DNA from: Cricetomys ansorgei
Lineage: Eukaryota > Chordata > Mammalia > Rodentia > Nesomyidae
Direction: 5' to 3'
Assembly (NCBI GenBank): GCA_026225945.1
Contig: JAMJFZ010001089.1
Span: 2,486,501 to 2,550,500, forward strand
Length of the DNA stretch: 64,000 nt
Positions 54,190 through 64,000 of this stretch are shown in pieces (positions within the stretch are counted from its first letter, which is position 1; the number at the start of each line of letters is the position of its first letter). The notes beneath the pieces are model-generated. The model did no database searches and was not told the DNA's origin. It saw nothing but the letters and a program-made list of their open reading frames with translations. A program made the translations under genes and the position numbers.

Positions 54190-54316
54190 TCTAACCCAGG
54201 GAGGCTCTTTGGAACTCCTGACCTCTAGAGCAGAGAGATAATAAGCCTGCATGATTTCTGGATACCTACGTTTACATTTGTGATCATTTGTCACAGTGGA
54301 AACAGGAAACTAATGA
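54190..54316 (+). mobile_element. MLT1 LTR, 3' part, sense
   Basis: GGAACTCCTGACCTCTAGAG, CAGAGAGATAATAAGCCTGC and TTTGTCACAGTGGAAACAGG then AAACTAATGAAAG match the MLT1 3' end. Confidence 0.65.
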
Positions 54317-54999
54317 AAGCAGCCGATTCTAGACAGAAAACTCAAGATCCCAGGAATGTAAAGGGGCCCTACATGGGGTGGAGATGGAGCTTGCTAAGAC
54401 AAAGGGCTTGCCTTGGGAAGCATAACTGCTGCCAAAGTGCTAGGGTGCTTTCCTTGTGCTGATTTGGTTCAAATTCTCAGGAGTGTTTTCTGCTCAACTC
54501 TATTCCCAGCCAGGTGAAAAGGTCCAGGTTGACTGAGTTGTCCGAAGTCACCACAGTGGTAGCTGCTGAGGGAGAAAGGCACAATATAGATGTGTGTGAA
54601 TACAGTGCAAATACACAGTAGACCCCAGAGCTGACACAGCCCTTCCCCAGCCTAAAATGATGGGGAGGCATGTTGGGCCTGGTTCTGATCCTCTGAACCT
54701 AGGTTGCATCTCTGTTGACAGCAAAGGAAAGCCCTGGGGAGCCCAGCCCCTATGTCCTCGTCGACAGTAAACTAAAGTAGAAGAGGCCTTCTACTCCCCA
54801 AACTCTCAGACGGGGCTGCTGGCTTCACCTGGCTGAGCTCAGTGGCAGCTGGGAAGAGGAGATGCTTCCCAAGCCCTGGCTTGCCTGCAACCCCATTGTT
54901 TCTCTGTGGTCAAGTTGGGAGAGCAGCAGGGGCTCTGGGAAGAAATGCCTTCAATGCTAAGATCAAGATGTCGGCTATCTGGGTTACCATGTGTGTTTA
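54317..54999. other. Unassigned intergenic sequence
   Basis: No recognised repeat or exon. Confidence 0.35.
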
Positions 55000-55482
55000 G
55001 GATTCACTTGGCACAAGATATAGAAAGATTGCATGGGAGTTTCCACGTCAATAAAACCTTGACATTATGTACGATAGCAGAAGGTCAAAGAAGCCCAGAT
55101 GTCCATCAACCAATGAATAGTCTGTCCACACAATGGCATATTATTCAACCATAAATGAAGAGATGTCTGGGGCTTTACATCAGGGATGAAGCTTGAGAAT
55201 ATTTCACTCAGTGAAATAAGCTTGTCATCAAGGACCAGGCATGATTCCATCCCATAAAATGTCTAGAATAGGTAAATTTAAAGGGATAGAAAGTCTATTA
55301 GTAATTGTCAGGGGCTGGGGGAGATAATAGAGGAGTGAGAACTAAAGGGATACTTTTTGAGGTGATAAGAAATTGTCCTGTAATGACTGTAAACATGTTC
55401 GTGAATATCAGAAGACCTGCTGAACTACACACTTCAGAGGGCGAATTCTGTGATACATGAAACATATCTCAGTGATGTTGTG
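55000..55482 (+). mobile_element. L1M 3' fragment, sense
   Basis: CCCAGATGTCCATCAACCAA, ACACAATGGCATATTATTCA, ACCATAAATGAAGAGATGTC, CACTCAGTGAAATAAGCTTG, GTCTAGAATAGGTAAATTTA and ATGAAACATATCTCAGTGATG appear in L1M order. Confidence 0.9.
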
Positions 55483-55504
55483 TGAAGGAAGTAGCTGGGG
55501 AGCT

Positions 55505-55930
55505 GTCCTAAGCCTCCTTGTTTGGTTTGAATAAGAATGGCCCTCATAGGCTCATATATTTGAATGCTTAGTCACCAGGGAGTAGAACTGTTTGAAAGGA
55601 TTAGAAGGATTAGGAGGTGTGGCCTTGTTGAAGAAGGTGTGGCCTTCTTGTGTGTTACTGGAAGTGGGCTTTGAGGTTTCAAAGGCTCATGACAGGCCCA
55701 GTCTCTCCCACACCCCACCCCTCTGCCTATGGATCAGGAAGTAGAATTCCCAGTTCTGTCTCCCCCATCATGATTGCCTGCCTGCAGCCATGCTCTCTAT
55801 CATAAAGATAATGAACCAAGCCTCTGAAACTGTAAGCAATCCCCCAATTAAATGCTTTTTTTTTTTTTTTAATTAAGCATTGCCTTGGTCATGGTGTCTC
55901 CTCACAGCAACGGAACAGAGACTTAAGACA
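55505..55930 (+). mobile_element. MTD-like LTR (ERVL-MaLR), sense
   Basis: GGTTTGAATAAGAATGGCCC, TCATAGGCTCATATATTTGA, ATGCTTAGTCACCAGGGAGT, AGGATTAGGAGGTGTGGCCT, CTGAAACTGTAAGCAATCCC, CCAATTAAATGC and GCCTTGGTCATGGTGTCTCC are MTD landmarks. Confidence 0.9.
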
Positions 55931-57944
55931 CTGCCTTGTACTCCCCTGAGATGTAGCATTCAGAACTGAGAGACAGATTGTAGTTGCCATCTGAGGCCAA
56001 GTAGCCGTGGCAGCAAGCAGACAGCGAGTTATCACAGAAATCACACACACAGGCACATGGGCCCTCAGAGCCTGCTTCAGGGGTCAAGGTGGAGACAGCT
56101 TCAAAGCAAGAGGAGCCTCAACTTTTCATTTTCCTAATTCAAAAGGAATGAGGTCAGAGGTGGTCATTGTTTCCAGACACAGGTTACGTTGACGGTCATC
56201 AAGGGACTCCATCCTGGACCTCAGGATCATGGGTAGAAGCAGTGGGGAGAGATGAGTAGAGTTGTAGGCACACCCACTGCGAAGGGGAGTGCTGAAGCCG
56301 GTGTCTGCGGGTCTTGCGAGAACATACGTAATGAAACATCCAGGGCTCTTCTCTTTGAGACTCTTGGCTGAGGCAGGAGCTGGTGAGGAGGGAAGAGACA
56401 CCTCCTTGTCACACCTGCAGCTGCTCGGCAGGCGGAGGCTCCTGCTACATGTACAGTGGGCACAGTTGGAGCAGGAATGGAGAGGGAGAATCAAAAGCAA
56501 TAGATATGTTTCATTTATTACGTGCACATATGCAATGTAGGCTCCGACTGTTTGCTAAGGACTCAGCTCTGATCCAGGAACCTTTGGACAGAGGAGAAGA
56601 CAAGTCATGGTCCCATGAGTTACCCATATTTGTCACATGTAGCTGCCAAGCTCTTGAACAGGAGCAGTGTGGAGGAGAGGTGCCCGAATGCAAAATACAC
56701 ATCTGGTTTCAAAGTTGGACAAAGATGGAAAGTATTGCATTACTGATTTTTCATATTGATTACACGTTGGAATGGTAGTATTTCTGGGTGTTTTGGATGA
56801 AATAAAAATGAATCATTGAAATCAATTTCACCTATTTCTTTGTGCCTCTTAAAATGTGGCAATGATAAAATGTAAAATAACACGCACAGCTCTAATTCTG
56901 TTCTTAACGAAGGGCACTGTTCCAGTGAGAGAGGTGGGTACGGGGTCCACGAGAAGGTAAGCGGATACAGAAAACCTCGAGTGATGATAGGTAGGATGGG
57001 CTCTATCATCAAGAAGGTGGAGTCCAGGCAGGCAGTGGGTCAGCAGGGCAAATGCCGGTAGGTGAGCAGCGGGATGAAAGAGCTGAGGCAGCCCAGAGAG
57101 GAGCAGGCAAGGCACAGGCTCTGACGCTGGAGAACCCACAGACCTTGGAGCTGGCTAGGCACGGAATGAGAGCGGGAAGCAGGCTCAGAAGTCACATGAG
57201 GTTCTCTGAGCCAGCACGGCTTGATGGATGGGTAGAGGTGGCGCGAGTTTGTTGAGTTAGAGACAGAGACCATGATGAACACTGCAGTGCTGTTTTTTGT
57301 TTTTGTTTTCTTCCTGCTAAATTTGCACTGTAGGAAATGCAAATGAAGACGAGCGGTTCACATTCAGAGACGCAGTTTTGGATCCTATGAGCAAGGCTGG
57401 GCTTTGAGAACTCAGAGCTTAAGGTCAGTCGGAAGGATGCCTTGAAGCGTGCACAGGGACACACTCCTGATGAGTGAGACGTGGGAAGTGAGTGACAGGT
57501 GGTCAGACCTATCTGAGTCCTGGCCTGTCTACTCCCTGCCTTCATGTGCCCTCTCTGTGGGATGGACTGAAGATGGCCAATGTTGCTCCTTGATCCTCTT
57601 CCTGAATATGGATTTGTCCTACGTCTACCCCGTCAGAGTTGAGATGGATCGATGGGTGGTTAGTTCCAGGATGTCACCGAGAGAAGTAGGTGACATTCCT
57701 TCTCTTGGAATCCTGAGCCACTATGTGAGTTCTCTCTTGCAGCTGCCATGTTGTAAGGAAGCTCAAACTTATCTTGGCTCAATGGAGAAAGTGTGTGTGG
57801 GGGGAGGGGGTTCCCCAAATAGTCTCAGGACATTTAAGATATTGCAGCTGACGGACCAGAGGCTGTGCAACAGAGACCAGCTTTTTTCCTTCCACCCTAT
57901 TCACATGCTTGACCTACAAATGGTGATAGTCAAGAATAATAGTG
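55931..57944. other. Long repeat-poor unique block
   Basis: About 2 kb with no interspersed repeat recognised. The largest frames (133 codons minus at 56126-56527, 167 codons plus at 57449-57952) show no motif I know and no splice context. It may include conserved non-coding DNA. Confidence 0.4.
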
Positions 57945-58050
57945 TGGTGTGATGCCCATACTCCAGAGACTAAGCTAGGATTGCGAGTTCAAGGCCAGCC
58001 TGTGCTACCTAGTGATATCCTATCTCAAAATATCAAAGTAAAAAAATAGA
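57945..58050 (+). mobile_element. pB1/B1 monomer, sense
   Basis: TGTGATGCCCATACTCCAGA, GAGTTCAAGGCCAGCCTGTG and ATATCCTATCTCAAAATATC keep the 7SL monomer order. Confidence 0.7.
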
Positions 58051-58174
58051 AATGAATAAATTGATGTTTTAAGTTACAAAGGTTTTATGGTAACATCAGC
58101 AATAGAAAAATAATACTGGATAAAAATGGGATCATAATCATATCTCTTTTGCTGGCAAGATGACATAATATGCT

Positions 58175-58548
58175 GCTTTAGTTTTCTTTCTGTTTCTGTG
58201 ATAAAATAATGACCAAAAGCAACTTGGGGAAGTAAGGGGTTATTTGGTTTACGGGTTACAACAGTCTGTCATGGAGGGAAGTCAAGGCAGGAATTCAAGG
58301 CAGGAACTGAAGCAGAAGCCATGGAGAAGTGCTGCATATTGGCTGCCTTGACTTCCTTACTGTACAACCTGCCCATGGGTGTCACCTTCCACAGAGGGCG
58401 GAGCCCTCCCATGTCAAGCATTCATCAAGAAAATGCCCCATAGACATGCCCACAGGCCAATCTGATGGAGGCAGTTCCTCAGTTGATGTTTCCTTCTTCC
58501 CAGGTGACTCTAGTTCTTGCCAAGTAGACAAAACTAACCAGCACAGTT
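58175..58548 (-). mobile_element. LTR, rodent ERVL/MaLR-type, antisense
   Basis: TTAGTTTTCTTTCTGTTTCT, AGCAACTTGGGGAAGTAAGG, CAAGGCAGGAACTGAAGCAG, CATTCATCAAGAAAATGCCC and AAAACTAACCAGCACAG. Confidence 0.75.
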
Positions 58549-58611
58549 GCTAAGCCCAGTTTCCTGGCACCGAGTGAGAATTAATTCAACGCTTCTTTTC
58601 TTTCCCTTTGG

Positions 58612-58965
58612 ATGGCCATCAGTTCACTTTCTTTTTGCTGTGACAAAGTTCCCAACAGATGCAATGTAAAGAAGGAAGGTTTTATCTGAACTTACAGGGA
58701 GAGTCTAGTCCATCATAGCGGGGAAGGCACGGCAGCAGGAGCATGGGGCAGCTGCTCACACTGCATCCACAACCAGGAAGCAGAGGCAGATGAACGCTGG
58801 TGCTCAGTTTGCTTTCTCATTCTTCTTCTGCCTAGGACCTGAGCCAAGGAGATGGTATTGGTCACATTCAGGGTTGGCTTTTCCTCTTCAGCTAAACCTT
58901 TCCGGAAATGTTCTCATAGACACTCCCTGATGTGTGTTTCCAAGGTAATTCCAGATGCAGTCAAG
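58612..58965 (-). mobile_element. LTR, rodent ERVL-type, antisense
   Basis: CAGTTCACTTTCTTTTTGCT, GAAGGTTTTATCTGAACTTA, GAGTCTAGTCCATCATAGCG and CAGTTTGCTTTCTCATTCTT. Same family as 37.1 kb; adjacent to the LTR at 58.2 kb in the same direction. Confidence 0.65.
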
Positions 58966-58968
58966 GGG

Positions 58969-59212
58969 CTGGTGAGATGCCTCAGTCAGTAAAGTGCTTG
59001 ACATGTGAGCACGTGGGTCTGAGCTCAGATCTCCAGCATCTACCCAATGAGTCAGATGGTGTGGTAGTGCATACCTGGAATCCCAGCGCCAGGGAGGCTG
59101 AGATAGGTGGACATCTGGGGTTTGTTAGGCAGCTGGTCCAACCAATTGATGAACTCCAGGTGTAGTGGAGACCCTTGCGTAAAAAAATAAGCATTAGAGG
59201 AAGACACTGACA
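58969..59212 (+). mobile_element. Composite rodent SINE (tRNA-derived head, B1-like body)
   Basis: GGGGCTGGTGAGATGCCTCA, GTCAGTAAAGTGCTTGACAT, GCATACCTGGAATCCCAGCG, CCAGGGAGGCTGAGATAGGT and GATGAACTCCAGGTGTAGTG then GAGACCCTTGCG. It mixes B2/B3 and B1 features. Confidence 0.75.
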
Positions 59213-60555
59213 TCAACCACTGGCCTGTGTCCGGATGAGTCCGTGCCTGTGGAATGACAGCAGGTAGCTGAAGTCTAAGTTTATATGTCTTTTACACGTA
59301 TGAGTGTGTCTACCCTGAGTGCCCAGCTAGCTTTTCCTAGGTGAAGCTGTTCTATCAGTTATGTAGATTCTCTGGCCCCTCCCCCAGAACTTGCTCTACT
59401 TTATAATTACTGTTTGGAAGCACTGTCTTAGTAGGGCCACCATATGTGTGACGCATACAGCTCTGGTGATGTCAAGCATATCTCTTCCTGTTGTCTGGAC
59501 ATACCACGTCGTGGACTGTGCAGGCAGTTGGGACCATATCGCAAGTGTCTAGGGTTCTGGTTCTGTTATTTGGTGACCTATAATGGTCCCTGGTTTCATA
59601 TTATCACAGACTGATCAATTACACCATCCCTCTTCTTCCCCGGATCATTTATCAAAATGCTGGAACATTGTACCAGGAGACAGAGCGGATAGAGACCTCA
59701 CTATCTGTTGACATTTGTTCATTAATAGGCCCTGCTGGGTATGTTTGTTCAAACAGTTATGTGTGAATCACCCAACACTTCTTCCACCCAACCTACACTT
59801 TTTCCCCATCTGTTTCTGAAAAATATTCATTTTGATCCTTTAGCATACATATTATGTTCTGTTGTAATAGCTGTTGCTGTTTGCCTAACTGGGTCAGGTG
59901 CCTTTGCGGCAGGAGGCCATGGCCTGCTCCTCTTCACTTGACTTTCCTTGAACACATGAGAGACCTTCGCCGATCCCTGGATGAACCTCAGCAGCTGGCC
60001 ACATAATCAATTGCCTGCTTTCTTGTTTATACCTGTTCTGACCCTGCCGTATATTTTGGTTCAAAACTGAATGTGAGGAGAATTAGATTTGCTTTGAATT
60101 CTTGTTTTGGAGTGAATCAACCATGTTTAATCTAATAGTTGGATTATAGAGATGTATATCAGACAGGGAAGAACGGCTATGAGAGGCTTGCCTTAGGCTC
60201 CCCTAGAAAGGGGCTCTTGAGCTTTGAAAGGATAAATGACTCCCGGACACTAAACTGACTGAAGAGCGGCTGGTGCTGATGCTGATGAAGGAGGTCTGTG
60301 CTGTGTCAGGAAGAAGGAGTTTGCTGGAGAGAACACTCTGTAGTCAGGGCCCCTCTCCCCTACTGATGGGAAGGCAAAGTGGTGCAGATTTATACAATGA
60401 ATCAAATAAACACGCTTATTGTATACAGCTGGACAAGGAGGCAGGTTTTGCTAATCTTGTTAGGGGGTGGGGTCTCCGAAGGAGAGCAGTCTCTGGTTGC
60501 AGTCATCTGGCAGGAGGAAGCTGTGTTTATGCACATTAGTCAATTGTTCACAAAC
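59213..60555. other. Unassigned intergenic sequence
   Basis: No repeat I can name with confidence and no exon. Parts may belong to the L1-like repeat that follows. Confidence 0.35.
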
Positions 60556-61090
60556 ACTCATACTTGGACCAGAGGAAGACTTTGCCATGCCTCTGGGTCC
60601 CACTCAGGGACGGCTTTTCCAATCTCCCTGGGTCTGAGGCATTGGGTGGTCCTTGACATGGTCTTGGCCATGTCAACAAAACACATTCACTCAGGACTTC
60701 ATCCACTCTCCATATTTGCTCCTGTGGAGCAGGCTTCAAATCCAGTCAGGAATTGGATTGGATCTAGTGGTTGGATGTCATTGCACCGTGGGGCATCTTG
60801 CATGGTAAGTCATTATTGTGGCAATGCGAGTCTATCGCTGTGGAACACCATCGATGGCTTTTCTCCTTTGCTGGGCCACATAACACTTGCCAGCACTGTG
60901 AAAGCTAGCCAACAGGGAGAGAGTTCTAGTCAGCTCCAGCTTGATTTCTCCATGTGGTATATCCAGTGTAGTATAGTCTTAATCAGTAAGGTCTTAACAT
61001 ATGGTTCTGGTGGACAGCCAAGAGCAATGGCAATAGCCTGTGTTGTTTGGGGGTCCTTGACAAATAACTCACAGGGAGGTACCTAAGGTT
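60556..61090. mobile_element. Rodent interspersed repeat, probably LINE-1 (Lx-type) derived
   Basis: GACTTCATCCACTCTCCATA, GCATCTTGCATGGTAAGTCA, CACTGTGAAAGCTAGCCAAC, AGCTCCAGCTTGATTTCTCC and AGCCAAGAGCAATGGCAATA then GCCTGTGTTGTTTGGGGG are words I know from an abundant rodent repeat. It explains the longest open frame in the window (60379-61086, 235 codons), which is therefore not a gene. Confidence 0.5.
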
Positions 61091-62350
61091 GGTTTTTCTT
61101 TTTTTAGAAGCAGCCAGATCAGGTGAACTTGTGAATCTGTAAGGAATTAAGAAAGGAACCTAGAAGGACACTTTGGTTTGTATGCTCTTCAGCCTGAGAA
61201 CTGGGAGAAAGCACAACCTCTGGGCCACATCACAGTAGTCAGCGAAGGATTATACATCTTTGCTTCTTTACTCCATTTTTATTGCTTACCTTCTTTATGA
61301 TCAATTAGACCAGGTTTAAATTTCTTCTCTGATCAAATCACTGTATTAGTATTGTTCACTGTGTTAGTCTTGTGGGGCAGACCTTGTTCAGATGCCTGTC
61401 AAACCTTCCTGAAGCCGGATGGGCTTCTTCCTCAGCCTGAGCTTCAGACTCATCCTGTACAGCTTGGGGAATCTCTCAGAGTGTTCTGGGGAGACTTGCA
61501 GATGCTTAGACTAGTGTTCAGTACTTAAGCATTGCTAGTCAAATGACACTAAATTTTAAATATCCATGTAGTATTTTCATGGGCATAAGTATCCAACTCC
61601 TGAAACTGTCAATTCCAATATTAAAATAGGTCAAGGGGCTCTGAGGATCGGTAACTGTCCCGGAGTTCAGGGCAGCTCTTCCCTGCAGTGGTAAGAGATT
61701 AAAATGTTTCTCTCAGACTGGGGGATGATGGTGTAGGGGCTTGGGCTCTCCTCTCAGCACCACAAGAGGAAAAAAAGAGAAGGGGAACCTCTAGAGTCCA
61801 GGAAAGAAGGCCCACGTACAAGTCTTTACAGCGAGCACCCTGCTTACTGCAGCGGTCACCGTATTTGTGAAGTGCAAATGTCAGCTTCGCAATGTGCCAT
61901 GCGAAGCTGGGGTAGCCATGGGGCCTTGGAGGAAGCACCTCACTTCTCCAGTCTCATTTTTTTTCTTTCCATCACCCCTCCACTCTTAAATGAGCATAGC
62001 AGGAATAGCCACTTTCAAATATACCTCCCAGTGCCGGATCTTCATAAGCAGTGGCCTGCTACCCCAGTGTGAGGCAGGGTTGTCTCAGTGATGTGGTTTT
62101 TGGCAAACAGAATATAGCTGAAATAACAAAACCCAACACGTACTGACTTTGTATTCTTCGATCGCTCTAAATGATATAGCCATAATGGTCTAGAAGCCTT
62201 TAAGTCTCTCAGAACAACCTATGCAATGTGGTTTAACTTTCATGGTTCCTCATCAAATCTGGTCGATTCATAGCCTCCCTGGAAAACATATATAATTTCC
62301 TGTATGGAACCTAATACTGTTTTCATCTACCAGTCCATTGGTTACTAAGC
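61091..62350. other. Unassigned intergenic sequence
   Basis: No recognised exon. Part may continue the preceding repeat. Confidence 0.35.
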
Positions 62351-62354
62351 TCCT

Positions 62355-62660
62355 GTCTTAGCTGGTTTTCTGTAGGTATAACTGAATAACTAAGACTGGG
62401 TAATTTTTAAAAGAACATTTATTTAGCTCATGGGTCAGGGGATGGAAGCCTAGCATCAAGCTGGTGTATCTGCTGGGCTCCTAGTGTGAACTGCACTCTG
62501 CATGACAGCATAGTAGGAAAGCATAAGGCCAGTGGGTGCAAGTGGCAGCGACAAAGTGTGCAGGGCAACCTTTAGCCAGTCCCATGTAGGAGAGCTCCCT
62601 ACTGTCTACATTGCTAGACAGACACTAATTCATTTTAACCTAACGGTGTCAACACAGGTC
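62355..62660 (-). mobile_element. MaLR-type LTR, antisense
   Basis: TGTCTTAGCTGGTTTTCTGT, TAAGACTGGGTAATTTTTAA, ACATTTATTTAGCTCATGGG and ACACTAATTCATTTTAACCT. Confidence 0.6.
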
Positions 62661-62879
62661 TGGGAGGGGAGGAGCCACAAGTGAAACATGGTACTGTGGG
62701 AAGTAACCCACCCAAGAAAGCTGATTCTGTGGGCAGGAAGGAGCCCTGGATCCTGAGCGCTGCTTCTGGCATCCCCATCCCCACTTTGGTCCCCGATTCC
62801 TGCTGACTCCTGCAATGGAGTTCTCTGCCTCACCCTCTTTCCTCCTGACCGCACGGGATGAATGCACGAACAAACACGG

Positions 62880-63545
62880 CTAGGGAGAACAATTAATTAT
62901 GAATGTGGCCAGATCCAAAAGGGATGCTAAGAGGAATATCTTAATCTTCCGAGAGTCATAAATAATGTAAATAATATCCCCATGTTTTATGCAAGTAGAC
63001 TTTTTGGGTGGTAAACAGTGAGGTTACATATACACATACATATATTTTTCCATCCAAAACTGTACATAATTAGCATTTGGAGGATTGTAATTATAGCCCA
63101 GCCAGGGCTTTTTTGTAGGTGCTAAAATTGATTTCTTGGCTGAATTATTTTGCAACAGACTTAAACCACTAATTGTACACCTAAATGAAATTGAGTGTGA
63201 ACAAATCGAATAACTTTTATTTTACCTCGGATAATAATTTATTGATGCAGATAAAGCTCCTTAATTAAATTTGGCATAGCGGAGCCTGCAGAGGCCACAC
63301 ATAAAGGTATTCTGTCGCCCAGCTTTAGTGATTATTTTAATTTTAGAATAATGCTCTCCTATTCTTGGAGAAAATTGGGTAATCTATTGAGCCCTGCATA
63401 GGGAGGGGCTCATTTCAGTTTGGTAGCCTCTGAGTCCCAGCTGGATATAGGTGGATCGTTTATAAGAAGTATTACTTCTTTATAATTGCAATTAAATACA
63501 TCCAAGATGGAAATAGATGTCACCATTCCCTAACACAGTTTCAAA
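62880..63545. promoter_or_regulatory. Repeat-free, homeodomain-motif-rich block; candidate enhancer
   Basis: About 660 AT-rich bases without any interspersed repeat and with many TAATTA-type sites: AACAATTAATTATGAATG (62889), CATAATTAGCATTTGG (63065), TGTAATTATAGCC (63087), CCACTAATTG (63166), CCTTAATTAAATTTGG (63260) and GCAATTAAAT (63488). In gene-poor intervals flanking developmental genes, such blocks are often deeply conserved enhancers. The call rests on composition and motifs only. Confidence 0.45.
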
Positions 63546-63669
63546 TCAGAAACTTCCGAAGTCCCCCCAAAAAGAAGAAATGGGTAAAAATCAGTGACAC
63601 ATTTTTATCCTGATCAATGCATCTTAGGTATTTCATCAGAGATGAACCATTCACACCAATGTATTCCTT

Positions 63670-63930
63670 TCCTTGGAATTCCTTTCTTTGCTGTAACAAA
63701 AGCACCACAAAAAAACAAAACAAACAAAAACCGGTGGCTTAAAACAACACACACAGTTCTGTAGTTTTGATGCTCAAGACTGAGGCATTGGCAGGACTCG
63801 GCCCTCTGAAAGTTGCAGGGTCCCCTTGACTTTTCCGTCTTCTGGTCTGATATGTCAGTCTCTGCCTAGGCAGTCACTTGGCATTTTCCTTGTGTGTGTG
63901 TCTGTTCACACACACTGTCTTTTTTGTAAG
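63670..63930 (-). mobile_element. MLT1 LTR, antisense
   Basis: TTGCTGTAACAAAAGCACCA, ACCGGTGGCTTAAAACAACA, CACAGTTCTGTAG and CCTTGACTTTTCCGTCTTCT match the antisense MLT1 start. Confidence 0.7.
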
Positions 63931-63937
63931 GGCGCTG

Positions 63938-64000
63938 TCTCAGTTATGTTTCTTGTTTCTGTGATAAAGCACCCTGCCAAAAGGAACTTACAGGAGAAGG
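63938..64000 (-). mobile_element. LTR, rodent ERVL/MaLR-type, antisense, cut by window end
   Basis: TGTCTCAGTTATGTTTCTTG then TTTCTGTGATAAAGCACCCT is the same antisense terminus seen at 32.96 kb and 58.2 kb. Confidence 0.65.

Noticed and set aside
60379..61086. Longest open frame in the window (235 codons, +)
   Set aside because: The DNA matches words of an abundant rodent repeat, the translation shows no domain, and there is no promoter or splice context.

Overview
This window is vertebrate nuclear DNA from a rodent, most likely a muroid (mouse, rat, hamster, vole or gerbil group). The evidence is the repeat set: B1, B2, B3, B4 and ID SINEs, MT and ORR1-type MaLR LTRs, a URR1-type hAT element, older MIR, MLT1 and L1M remnants, and long GT/CA, TTTC and AAAAG microsatellites. 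I cannot name the species. No bacterial-style genes, operons, phage or CRISPR arrays are present. Almost all open frames are chance frames or lie inside repeats.

The only protein-coding exon I recognise is the last coding exon of FARS2 (mitochondrial phenylalanyl-tRNA synthetase) at 6602-6740 on the + strand. It has a good splice acceptor, a stop codon and an AATAAA signal at 6869. Positions 1-6601 are therefore the 3' part of the last FARS2 intron. Everything after about 6.9 kb is the intergenic region 3' of FARS2. From known mammalian gene order this is the gene-poor interval towards NRN1, and no NRN1 exon is seen here.

Layout: 0-6.6 kb, intron with an L1 remnant carrying a small interstitial telomeric repeat, a B1, a B4 and a URR1 hAT element; 6.6-6.9 kb, FARS2 end; 7-25 kb, mixed unique DNA with MLT1, MT, L1M, B1, B2 and B3 copies, an 84-bp tandem array and a TATA-containing unique segment; 25.8-26.2 kb, a decayed processed pseudogene of Gapdh (minus strand); 26-44 kb, many solo LTRs (one nested pair with a clean 5-bp target duplication), L1M fragments and several AT-rich unique blocks that look like conserved regulatory DNA; 44.5-44.86 kb, an isolated CpG island; 45-62.6 kb, dense L1M, MLT1, MT and SINE remnants; 62.9-63.5 kb, a repeat-free homeodomain-motif-rich block, the best candidate for a long-range enhancer.

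No new multi-gene system is evident. The items most worth checking are the orphan CpG island, the homeobox-rich block at the right end, the telomere-repeat insertion, the Gapdh pseudogene, the POU/SOX and RFX-type motif clusters, and two exon-like segments that could belong to unannotated non-coding RNAs.
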